Below the pieces are notes generated by a model, which searched no databases, was not told the origin of the DNA, and saw only the letters and a program-made list of their open reading frames with translations. A stretch of 21,530 nucleotides of DNA from Actinomycetota bacterium (lineage in GTDB: Bacteria; Actinomycetota; UBA4738; CADDZG01; WHSQ01). The translations under genes and the position numbers were made by a program. The stretch lies in assembly GCA_030448085.1 (NCBI GenBank), contig JAUJNU010000023.1, forward strand, positions 1 to 21,530, read 5' to 3'. Below, piece by piece: positions 15,539 through 21,530 of the stretch (its first letter is position 1; every line of letters starts with the position of its first letter).

Positions 15539-16312
15539 TTAATTACGTATTTCTGCCCGGGCGAGAGGGACCTCGATCGTGAAGCGGCTCCCGCGGCCGA
15601 CCTCGCTCTCGACCTCGACCGTCGCCCCCATCAGGTCGCAGATCTCCTTCACCAGGAATAGCCCGATCCCCATGCCTACTACCGAGTTCCTGGCCTCCTC
15701 CACCTGGAAGTACCTCTCGAAGATGCGGGGGAGCATCTCGGGCGCGATCCCCTCCCCCTCGTCTTCCACGCTGATCGAGACCCCGGCCGGGGAACGTCGG
15801 GCCGAGACCTTGATGACGCTGCCTTCCCGAGAGAACTTCTCGGCGTTGTTGATGAGATTCACGACGATCTGGCCGAGTCGGTCTCGGTCGGTGAGCACCG
15901 GCGGGAGGTCCGGCTCCAGGCTGAGCTCGATCGGGTGGCCCTTGCCACTCGTCTCGAATATCGACTGATCTAGGACGCGGGGGACCGAGGTCGCTCGCAC
16001 GTCGACGTGCAGTGAATGGCGCTCCGCATGGGAGAAATCGGCTAGGTCGGCGACGAGCCGCCGCATCCTGCGACTTGCGTCCCGGGTTCGCTTCGAGATC
16101 TGGCGCACCTGATCCTCGGAAAGGCGATCGATGTCCTTGGCAAGGGTCTGGGTGTAGCCGAGGATGACGGCGAGCGGGGTGCGGAGCTCGTGAACCACGG
16201 TCGAGAGGAAATCGCGGTGAAGGCGCAGCTCCTGACGAAGCCGCCGGAGCTCGTCCTCGACGGTCGCGACCGCAATAGAGTCGTCCCTGGTGGTGGCATG
16301 CTCTTCGATCAT
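15539..16312 (-). CDS. Soluble sensor histidine kinase (HisKA-HATPase_c)
   Basis: A kinase of 257 residues with no transmembrane segment and no recognisable sensor domain. About 35 charged, coiled-coil residues (EDELRRLRQELRLHRD) precede the HisKA dimerisation domain, in which FLSTVVHELRTPLAVILGYT holds the phosphoacceptor His. The catalytic domain has NLINNAEKFSREG (N box), VEDEGEGIAPEML (G1), RIFERYFQVEEARN (F), and GMGIGLFLVKEICDLMG (G2). All kinase boxes are complete. No response regulator is next to it, so it is an orphan; the input must come from a partner protein. ATG 16312 is preferred to the TTG one codon before. It is divergent from a lipoprotein gene 60 bases away and is followed by the PEP-binding gene on the same strand. 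Confidence 0.93.
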   Translation of the reverse strand: MIEEHATTRDDSIAVATVEDELRRLRQELRLHRDFLSTVVHELRTPLAVILGYTQTLAKDIDRLSEDQVRQISKRTRDASRRMRRLVADLADFSHAERHSLHVDVRATSVPRVLDQSIFETSGKGHPIELSLEPDLPPVLTDRDRLGQIVVNLINNAEKFSREGSVIKVSARRSPAGVSISVEDEGEGIAPEMLPRIFERYFQVEEARNSVVGMGIGLFLVKEICDLMGATVEVESEVGRGSRFTIEVPLARAEIRN

Positions 16313-16357
16313 CAAGACTAGTTCGTGATTTGTCCGTTCTATCCCTTTTTCCGTTAC

Positions 16358-16364
16358 GAGGAGG
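16358..16364 (+). promoter_or_regulatory. Ribosome binding site deciding the GTG start of the small lipoprotein
   Basis: GAGGAGG ends eight bases before the GTG at 16373, a near-ideal Shine-Dalgarno sequence. It excludes the upstream in-frame codon at 16325, which would put 16 mainly aromatic and acidic residues before the signal peptide. Confidence 0.7.
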
Positions 16365-16372
16365 ATGAAGAT

Positions 16373-16861
16373 GTGCGGGTGAGAGCATTACCGGCGAGCG
16401 CCCACCTGTTGGTGTTGGCACTCACCGCCCTCGTCGCGGTCGGTTGTCGGGGCAGCGGCACGGGAGAGCCTTTTCTGAGCGCCGCGGACGGGGGCCCGGT
16501 GAGCGCCCTCCCGCCGTGTGAGGCCCCTCCCCTGCCCGAAGGGTCTGTCGAGCCCGACCTCCTGCGGGGGGTTGAGCTCCCGCCTGGGAGCGTCATCACG
16601 AAGGCGAAGCGAAAGAAGCCCGTTACGAACTTCGGCGGCTATCTGGCGATGACCCCCGTACAGGCCCGCCAGTACTACCAGGGGAGAGGCGACCTCGAGA
16701 TCCTCTTGATCGAGGACGAGATCACCGAGTCGGAGATGCTCGTGTCGAACGGCGGGCATCGTACCTTCGCCAAGTTCAGGTCCGTCTGCGACAGAGGCTC
16801 TTCATTGGTTGGGGTCGTGGCTCCTGAGATCCAGAACGACGAAGAGGCCCGTCCCGAGTAG
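16373..16861 (+). CDS. Small hypothetical lipoprotein
   Basis: A 162-residue protein I cannot assign to a named family. A signal peptide with hydrophobic core LLVLALTALVAVGC ends in a lipobox, with the Cys as lipid anchor. A linker rich in Gly, Ala and Pro (to ~residue 50) leads to a compact domain: PCEAPPLPEG, ELPPGSVITKAKRKK, a GGYLAMTPVQARQYYQGRGD segment, DEITESEMLVSNGGHRTFAK, and SVCDRGSSLVGVVAPE. Two Cys in this domain could form a disulphide outside the cell. The alternation of strands with one helix (TPVQARQYYQ) suggests a small alpha/beta fold. It is divergent from the soluble kinase, which raises but does not prove a sensory link. Its stop codon lies in the loop of a terminator-like hairpin. 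Confidence 0.8.
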   Translation: MRVRALPASAHLLVLALTALVAVGCRGSGTGEPFLSAADGGPVSALPPCEAPPLPEGSVEPDLLRGVELPPGSVITKAKRKKPVTNFGGYLAMTPVQARQYYQGRGDLEILLIEDEITESEMLVSNGGHRTFAKFRSVCDRGSSLVGVVAPEIQNDEEARPE

Positions 16862-16872
16862 GGACGGGCCTC
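16844..16872. terminator. Perfect 12-bp hairpin between convergent genes
   Basis: GAGGCCCGTCCC (16844-16855) and GGGACGGGCCTC (16861-16872) are fully complementary, with a five-base loop GAGTA. The TAG stop of the lipoprotein spans 16859-16861, in the loop and first stem base. The minus-strand BNR gene ends at 16893, 20 bases away. Reading leftward the stem is followed by TTCGTCGTT, a weak T-rich tract, so it suits the minus-strand transcript best but can serve both. Confidence 0.7.
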
Positions 16873-16892
16873 CAAGATCGAGGCTGTTTGGG

Positions 16893-18407
16893 CTACGGCT
16901 TGACGAGCCTCGGGCCACCCAGCTGCCGGATAGCCAGGCCAACCGCTGCATCCGGCGGAGCCGCCGGGTCCGTCACGCACGGGCCTACACAGGTGTCGAC
17001 CGCCGTTGCCCACATGTCGCCGTCGGCCGGAGACGTGAGCACATCGAGGAAGTCGAACATCCCCTTACAGCGGCCGCTTCCGGCCGGGTTCTGGTTGTTG
17101 TTGCCGCAATCACCTCTGTGGATCGGGTCCGACTTCGGGTTGGCGGTCGTCGAGACGAAGGTGGGATTCTTGCTGAGGGCGTTGGTCGACATGACCACGT
17201 AGTAGTTCCATGGCCTTCCCTCGTCGTCTCCCTCGATGTCGTTCGTAGTCCCTCCGGGGAAGGTGATCGCGATGCGGCCGGCGTCACCGGCGGTGATGGT
17301 CGGGATGTTCACCTCGTGGACGCCTGGAGGAGCGATCATCCGAGGCGTGCCCCAGGTCTTGCCGTGGTCCTTCGATATGGAGAGGTATGGCAGGCGCCTC
17401 TTGAAGCTCCACCACACGTAGTACAGGTTGTCTTCGGAGTCGACGGCCATCGAGGTGTGGTTGAAGCCGGCGTGCAGGTTTATCCCCTTCGTGATCTCGA
17501 CCTGCTTCCAGTCCGTCCCGGCGTTTTCGGAGATCGCGATCCAGGGCTTGTTGCAATGCCCTTTCGGGAGGAACAGCCTTCCTTCGCTGTCGGTCTTGAT
17601 GTGCCCGTGGAGGCCTCCGCACAGCCCACCAGCGCGGGGGTCGAATCCCGGGAAAGCGGGAGCGCCGGTTCGCTGCCAGGTCAGCGCCCCGTCGAAGCTG
17701 CGGCTACAGGCGGCCTCGGCGATCTTGTTGTAGCAGTAGTAGAGGACCTCTTTGAAATCGGTCGGAAGCCCTGGCCCAGGGATGCTGAAGCCCTTCGGCT
17801 TAGGGCCCGCCACCACGGTCTGATGGTCGTTGACGAGGTCGCCCCCGAAGCATGTGCTGGACGGCTGGAAGCTGTCACCCTTGTCGTCGGAGAAGAGGAT
17901 GTAGGAGCACGAAAGCAGCAGGTCGATGCTGAAGACGCGTCCGAAGTCCTCCTCGACGTACACATATGGGTCAAGGGTGGTGTTCGGGTCGCCACCGGAG
18001 GGGAGGTCGTCGGTCACGAATTGCCAGGTCTGCCCTCCGTCCTTGGAGCGCAGTATCCTCGTGTTGGCGAGACCGAAGGGGCCGTCGAAGGATCCGGCCG
18101 CGTAGAAGGCCCAGCCGTTCTTCAGGACCCCGATCGTCGGCTCGGCCGACTCCCGCCCCACGTTCGAGACCTGCAGCGAGATCTTCTTGCCGTCGTACGG
18201 GATCCGCTTGTTCCGGGGGTTGGGGTTGAGCTTGGGCTTCGGGACCGCCACCGGGTGGTAGGCGACGTTCTTCTCGCGTGAGATGCGCAACTCTGGGTAG
18301 TCCTCCGGTATCTGCGCCGAAGCGCCCGGTCCGGATGCGGCGAGCATCCCCGTCAGAAGGAAGAGAACGAGAGCGGCCGCGGACCGCCCCTGAAGTAGAT
18401 GCCTCAT
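16893..18407 (-). CDS. Secreted BNR/Asp-box beta-propeller protein (sialidase-like fold)
   Basis: A 504-residue exported protein. The signal peptide has a basic start, the core AAALVLFLLTGMLAA and a likely cleavage after GASA. Asp-box repeats (S-x-D-x-G-x-T-W) are visible as SKDGGQTWQF, SDDKGDSFQ, SFDGALTWQR, SENAGTDWKQ and SKDHGKTWGT, giving at least five propeller blades. Many cysteines occur in pairs (SCSYILF/STCFGG, CYNK/CSRS, CGG/HCNK, CGNN/RCKG, CVGPC), consistent with disulphides outside the cell. The catalytic Arg triad and Tyr/Glu of true sialidases cannot be recognised from sequence alone, so an enzymatic role is not claimed. The frame is intact. Upstream is a 140-base gap after the propeller lipoprotein gene. 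Confidence 0.85.
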   Translation of the reverse strand: MRHLLQGRSAAALVLFLLTGMLAASGPGASAQIPEDYPELRISREKNVAYHPVAVPKPKLNPNPRNKRIPYDGKKISLQVSNVGRESAEPTIGVLKNGWAFYAAGSFDGPFGLANTRILRSKDGGQTWQFVTDDLPSGGDPNTTLDPYVYVEEDFGRVFSIDLLLSCSYILFSDDKGDSFQPSSTCFGGDLVNDHQTVVAGPKPKGFSIPGPGLPTDFKEVLYYCYNKIAEAACSRSFDGALTWQRTGAPAFPGFDPRAGGLCGGLHGHIKTDSEGRLFLPKGHCNKPWIAISENAGTDWKQVEITKGINLHAGFNHTSMAVDSEDNLYYVWWSFKRRLPYLSISKDHGKTWGTPRMIAPPGVHEVNIPTITAGDAGRIAITFPGGTTNDIEGDDEGRPWNYYVVMSTNALSKNPTFVSTTANPKSDPIHRGDCGNNNQNPAGSGRCKGMFDFLDVLTSPADGDMWATAVDTCVGPCVTDPAAPPDAAVGLAIRQLGGPRLVKP

Positions 18408-18515
18408 AGCCCTAGACCCCCTGGTCTGAGAATGGATTTGTACCGACCCTAAGGGGTTTCTCCGTTTAAGGCGTCACTCCTGTGCCGGGGGAGATGGGAT
18501 GCATCCGGAGCGGGA

Positions 18516-18534
18516 GGGAGACGCGGCCTCTCCC
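18516..18534 (-). terminator. Possible hairpin after the propeller lipoprotein gene
   Basis: GGGAGA (18516-18521) and TCTCCC (18529-18534) pair around a seven-base loop, 13 bases beyond the minus-strand stop at 18548. No U run follows. The rest of the 140-base gap (18408-18547) holds a 10-bp palindrome GGATGCATCC (18497-18506) and, near the BNR start, an AGACC/GGTCT inverted pair; I see no convincing promoter. Confidence 0.35.
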
Positions 18535-18547
18535 GGCCGGTGGCGGG

Positions 18548-20359
18548 TCATTGCCGGGGGAAGCGGTAGCCGCAGAAGTGAGGAGGGCCCAGGGGGAGAT
18601 CGTGCTTTCGGACGTATGACTCCGTCCTCAGGTAGTTGAGGTTCGTCCCATCGAAGGTGAAGAGGTCCTGGCTCACCCGTTCCTTGCCGCGCCCGAGGTA
18701 CCTCCCATGGAAGTAGACGAGCCTGGTGTCGCCCCCTTCTTTGCGGCAGAACAGGCCGGAGGGAGACGAGGCGGACCCGGCCGTCTGGAACTCGACCGAG
18801 CGCGGCCTCAGATAACGGTCGGGGGCTCCGGCGGGGGCGATCCCTATCCGCTCTAGGCGTTCCCCCGTCAGCGAATAGAACGCCACGGAGTCCGCATGGG
18901 CGGAGCCGCCTCCTACGTTCAAGGTGATCTCGTCCTTCCCATCCCCGTCGAGGTCCGGGGCCGATTCGGCGGCACATCCCTCTGTGATGCGGTAGTTCCG
19001 GAACTCCCGGTAAGAGCAAGCCAGATCCTTGCGCACGACCTGCCCGGAGCCCAAGAAGACCGACGCCCGCCTCGGCGTCCTTATCCTCTCCTGGTCGAAG
19101 GTGCATCGCCCTCGACTCATCTTGCTGTGAACCACGATCACGTCCTGCTTCCCGTCTCCATCGAAATCCCCCCTTGCCTGGGTTAAGGCGCAAGCTCCGC
19201 GTAGCGAGCCGTGGGGCGGGAGCGGGCGGATCGGTGACCTCGCGAGCTTCACCTGAGGCGTTTGACCGGTCAGGGGCTGCCACGAGAGGGTGAGCCTGTC
19301 CAAAGGGTTCAGGGAAAGGCGACGACCCTTACCTGTGCTGACGTCGACGGCGAAGAGGCCACGGGGATCTGTGAAGGACACTGCCGAAGAATCGGGAGCC
19401 CACTCGAAGCTGATGATGTCCTTCTGCGACACGAGGTTCGTGATCTTCGAATCCCCGACGTCGTAGGAGCCGAGCCCGCGGGGGCCGAGGAAGGCGATCG
19501 ACTCGCCGTTGGGGGACCAGGAGTACGCATCCGCGGGCAGCAACTCCTCAGGCTCGCCTCCGTCGCGAGATGTGAAGAGTCGGTGGCCCGCCGCGTCCTC
19601 CGCCCGAGCCAAGAAGGAGAACGTCGAGCCGTCTGGGGACCAACTCGGAGAGGCGGCACCTCGGAGAGACCCGCTCCGTGATGCTGTCTCGGGATCGTCG
19701 AGGTCCAGGCTGAGCGCTTGCCTGCGTCCGTCGACCTCAGCGACGAACGCGAGGTGCTCCCCGTCTGGAGACCAGGCAAGGTCCTCGATCAAGCGTCCAT
19801 CGATGTCCGTAGGGATCAAGCGGCTCTGTATCCGCCCTCGCACGTCTGCTACGTAGATGTGGGGCTTGTGGTCTGGAGCCACCCCCGCGACGTATGCCAG
19901 CTGCTCGGAATCCGGGCCCCAGGCGAACTCGAGCACCTGACCATCTCTCGTTGCGGCGACGACCCTCTCGCGGTGCCCCCCTGAGTCGAGCAGTCTCAGA
20001 TTCAGGGTTCGTCGTCCGGCGTCTGGGACAGGCGCATCCGAGAGGAGGCCGAGCCATCTTCCGTTGGGCGACCACGCCAGGCGGGCCGCGTACTCGCTGA
20101 AGGTTCGCTCGCTCAGCCGGGTGACCTTCTCGCTCGCCGGCTCCCGGACGTACACCCGCGGTGCGCCTTCGACGCTGCTTATGAAGGCGAGCTTCCCGTT
20201 CTTTGCCGAGGCGGGGAGTGGCGACGGGTGGGGCGTGGGTCTGGGGACGGACACATCTGAGGAGGCCGGCGAGAGTTGTCCTTGGCCCCCGGTGCACGAC
20301 AGGCCCGCCAGGAGCAGGAGCGCGAGGATGAGCCCACTTCCCGCCTTCTTTCCCCCCAA
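18548..20359 (-). CDS. Lipoprotein with TolB-like PD40 propeller and FG-GAP-like repeats
   Basis: A 603-residue lipoprotein. The signal core LILALLLLAGLSC ends at a lipobox Cys, followed by a Ser/Pro linker. Six or seven PD40/WD40-like blades follow (about residues 50-365), each with a WSPDG-type core: LAWSPNGRWLGLL, FAWGPDSEQLAYV, LAWSPDGEHLAFV, PSWSPDGSTFSFL, YSWSPNGESIAFL and FEWAPDSSAVSFT. The C-terminal ~210 residues carry two DxDGDG calcium-binding type motifs, GDFDGDGKQDVIVV and PDLDGDGKDEITLNV, as in FG-GAP/VCBS repeats, and several Cys. The start is TTG 20359 with GGGAAG just upstream. Such propellers usually bind proteins or glycans; no catalytic motif is seen. The frame is intact. 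Confidence 0.85.
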   Translation of the reverse strand: MGGKKAGSGLILALLLLAGLSCTGGQGQLSPASSDVSVPRPTPHPSPLPASAKNGKLAFISSVEGAPRVYVREPASEKVTRLSERTFSEYAARLAWSPNGRWLGLLSDAPVPDAGRRTLNLRLLDSGGHRERVVAATRDGQVLEFAWGPDSEQLAYVAGVAPDHKPHIYVADVRGRIQSRLIPTDIDGRLIEDLAWSPDGEHLAFVAEVDGRRQALSLDLDDPETASRSGSLRGAASPSWSPDGSTFSFLARAEDAAGHRLFTSRDGGEPEELLPADAYSWSPNGESIAFLGPRGLGSYDVGDSKITNLVSQKDIISFEWAPDSSAVSFTDPRGLFAVDVSTGKGRRLSLNPLDRLTLSWQPLTGQTPQVKLARSPIRPLPPHGSLRGACALTQARGDFDGDGKQDVIVVHSKMSRGRCTFDQERIRTPRRASVFLGSGQVVRKDLACSYREFRNYRITEGCAAESAPDLDGDGKDEITLNVGGGSAHADSVAFYSLTGERLERIGIAPAGAPDRYLRPRSVEFQTAGSASSPSGLFCRKEGGDTRLVYFHGRYLGRGKERVSQDLFTFDGTNLNYLRTESYVRKHDLPLGPPHFCGYRFPRQ

Positions 20360-20434
20360 CGTTCTTCCCGTTCTCTTTGCCCTTGGTATCCGCAGACTAC
20401 CCGTGTCGCCAGACGACTTTTCCTGGGCAACCCA

Positions 20435-21394
20435 TCAGGAAGCCAGCCGGGGCAGAACCTCCTTCTCGTAAAAGTTGAAGAACCCTTCCTGGTCCGGCCC
20501 GACCTGGTGGATGTAGATGTGGTCGTAGCCCGCGTCCTCGAACTTCCTCAGCTGCTCCAGATGAACCTCCGGGTCGGGCCCACAGGCGACGCTCGCCGTC
20601 GCGTCCTCTTCTCGCACCAGCTCGCACGCCTGCTCGAAGTGACTGGGCAGCGCGAGCTCCTGGGACAGCTGGCCTTTCAGCCCCGCGTTCGGCCACCACT
20701 CATACGTGGTCTTCCGCGCGCTGGCCACGTCCTCGGCCCAGCACACCATCGCTTGTCCGTAGCGCGGCTTGCCGGCTCCCCCGGCTCCGTCGAACGTCTC
20801 GAGGGTCTCGGCCTCGGGAGCAGTGCCGATGAACCCGTCACCCACCCGGCCGGCGAGCGTCGCGGCCTTCTCGCCGGCGGCCGCCACCATGACGGGCACC
20901 GGCTCCTCCGGGACCGAGTAGAGCCTCGCGTTCTGCACCTCGTAGTAGTCACCATGATGGCTCTCGAGCCCGCCGCCCCAAAGAGCGCGCATCACCTCGA
21001 TCGCTTCCTCGAGCATCTCGAGCCGGACGTCCACCTCGGGCCAGGGGTCGCCGAAGATGTGCTCGTTCAGGTTCTCGCCGCTCCCGACGCCGAGGAAGAA
21101 GCGGCCGGGCATCATCGTCGCCACCGTGGCCGCTGCGTGGGCAACGATCGCCGGGTGCGTGCGGATCATCGGGCACGTCACGCCGGTGCCGATCTGCAGG
21201 CGCTCGGTAACGCCTGCTATGCCCCCGAGAACGCTCCATACGAACGGGCTCTCACCCTGGTTGTCGATCCAGGGATGGAAGTGGTCGGAGATGAGGGCGA
21301 ACGTGAAGCCCACTTCCTCCGCCCGACGCGCGTTGCGTACGAGGTCTGCGGCGGGGTGCTCTTCCGAGGAGAGGGCGTAGCCGTACTCGGGCAT
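20435..21394 (-). CDS. F420-dependent LLM-class oxidoreductase (G6PDH-family type)
   Basis: A luciferase-like TIM-barrel enzyme of 319 residues that by family transfers hydride to or from cofactor F420. Visible are ARRAEEVGFTFALISDHFHP near the N-terminus, SVLGGIAGVTERLQIGTGV, TCPMIRTHPAIVAHAAATVA, PGRFFLGVGSGENLNEHIFG and PVPVMVAAAGEKAATLAGRV, which match the subfamily of F420-dependent glucose-6-phosphate dehydrogenase-like proteins. The sugar substrate is not proven. The ATG at 21394 has GGAGG eight bases upstream, which excludes the in-frame ATG at 21514 that would add 40 low-similarity residues. The stop is 75 bases before the propeller lipoprotein start on the same strand. Bases 21395-21530 show no other gene; they hold its leader and probably its promoter. 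Confidence 0.92.
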   Translation of the reverse strand: MPEYGYALSSEEHPAADLVRNARRAEEVGFTFALISDHFHPWIDNQGESPFVWSVLGGIAGVTERLQIGTGVTCPMIRTHPAIVAHAAATVATMMPGRFFLGVGSGENLNEHIFGDPWPEVDVRLEMLEEAIEVMRALWGGGLESHHGDYYEVQNARLYSVPEEPVPVMVAAAGEKAATLAGRVGDGFIGTAPEAETLETFDGAGGAGKPRYGQAMVCWAEDVASARKTTYEWWPNAGLKGQLSQELALPSHFEQACELVREEDATASVACGPDPEVHLEQLRKFEDAGYDHIYIHQVGPDQEGFFNFYEKEVLPRLAS

Positions 21395-21402
21395 CGGGGA
21401 AA

Positions 21403-21407
21403 CCTCC
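21403..21407 (-). promoter_or_regulatory. Ribosome binding site of the LLM oxidoreductase
   Basis: GGAGG on the minus strand, eight bases before the ATG at 21394. It decides the start against the longer in-frame alternative. Confidence 0.7.
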
Positions 21408-21530
21408 AGAGATCGAGTGACAGGGCCGTTGCTGGCTCGACCGTTGACTACCCGCCCCCGCACGTCACAAACGAAGCTACGGATCGATGACGATGACCCT
21501 CGGAAGGGGGCCATCTGTGCCCGGCCGGCC

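Noticed and set aside
16809..18281. A 490-residue plus-strand frame opposite the BNR gene
   Set aside because: It is the reverse shadow of a signal-peptide-bearing Asp-box protein and shows no domain of its own.
20276..21490. A 404-residue plus-strand frame opposite the LLM oxidoreductase
   Set aside because: The minus-strand gene has full subfamily motifs and a good ribosome-binding site; the plus frame has neither.
21523..21530. GGCCGGCC at the window edge as a regulatory palindrome
   Set aside because: An eight-base GC palindrome is common in DNA of this composition and has no clear context at the edge.

Overview
This window reads as chromosomal DNA from a GC-rich actinobacterium. Three things point that way. 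The mfd-mazG-eno-divIC-DUF501-ppx order is the actinobacterial one (Mycobacterium tuberculosis Rv1020-Rv1026 region). The MSMEG_4193-type phosphomutase / DUF3090 / SCO1664-family trio is characteristic of Actinobacteria. An F420-dependent luciferase-like oxidoreductase is also present. A parvulin lipoprotein after mfd and an S1-domain gene after divIC recall the Firmicutes version of the locus, so the source may be a deep-branching or uncultured actinobacterial lineage rather than a model genus.

Layout. 1-6728 (+): a compact housekeeping block with many 4-nt start/stop overlaps: mfd (3' part), parvulin-type lipoprotein, mazG, eno, divIC/ftsB-like, S1-domain protein, DUF501, ppx/gppA. 6758-10598 (+): an acetyl/acyl-CoA synthetase followed by the phosphomutase, DUF3090 and SCO1664-family genes. 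10623-10706: tRNA-Leu(UAA). 10795-12862: an SRPBCC gene (+) convergent with a phytoene-desaturase-like oxidoreductase (-), separated by a long hairpin. 12885-14543 (+): a PAS-GAF-PP2C (RsbU/SpoIIE type) phosphatase. 14633-16312 (-): a short PEP/pyruvate-binding protein downstream of a soluble histidine kinase. 16373-16861 (+): a small lipoprotein divergent from the kinase. 16893-21394 (-): a secreted BNR/Asp-box protein, a TolB-like propeller lipoprotein with FG-GAP-like DxDGDG motifs, and an F420-dependent LLM oxidoreductase. No gene-free stretch exceeds 300 bases.

How the genes relate. The first block combines DNA repair, nucleotide-pool cleaning, glycolysis, divisome assembly and polyphosphate/ppGpp turnover. 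The middle holds signalling enzymes of the partner-switching type plus a kinase without a membrane sensor. The right side is cell-surface or secreted.

A strong caveat concerns sequence quality. eno, the acyl-CoA synthetase, the oxidoreductase and the PP2C gene each carry several single-base frameshifts, often in homopolymers and mostly compensating, and DUF501 lacks a start codon. An essential gene such as eno is unlikely to be decayed five times, so base-call or assembly error is the simplest explanation. I see no CRISPR array, insertion sequence, prophage or clear new defence system. The less ordinary features are the hairpins that swallow stop codons between convergent genes, the apparent leaderless promoters with exact 6-nt spacing, the shortened PEP-binding protein, and the two unusual lipoproteins.
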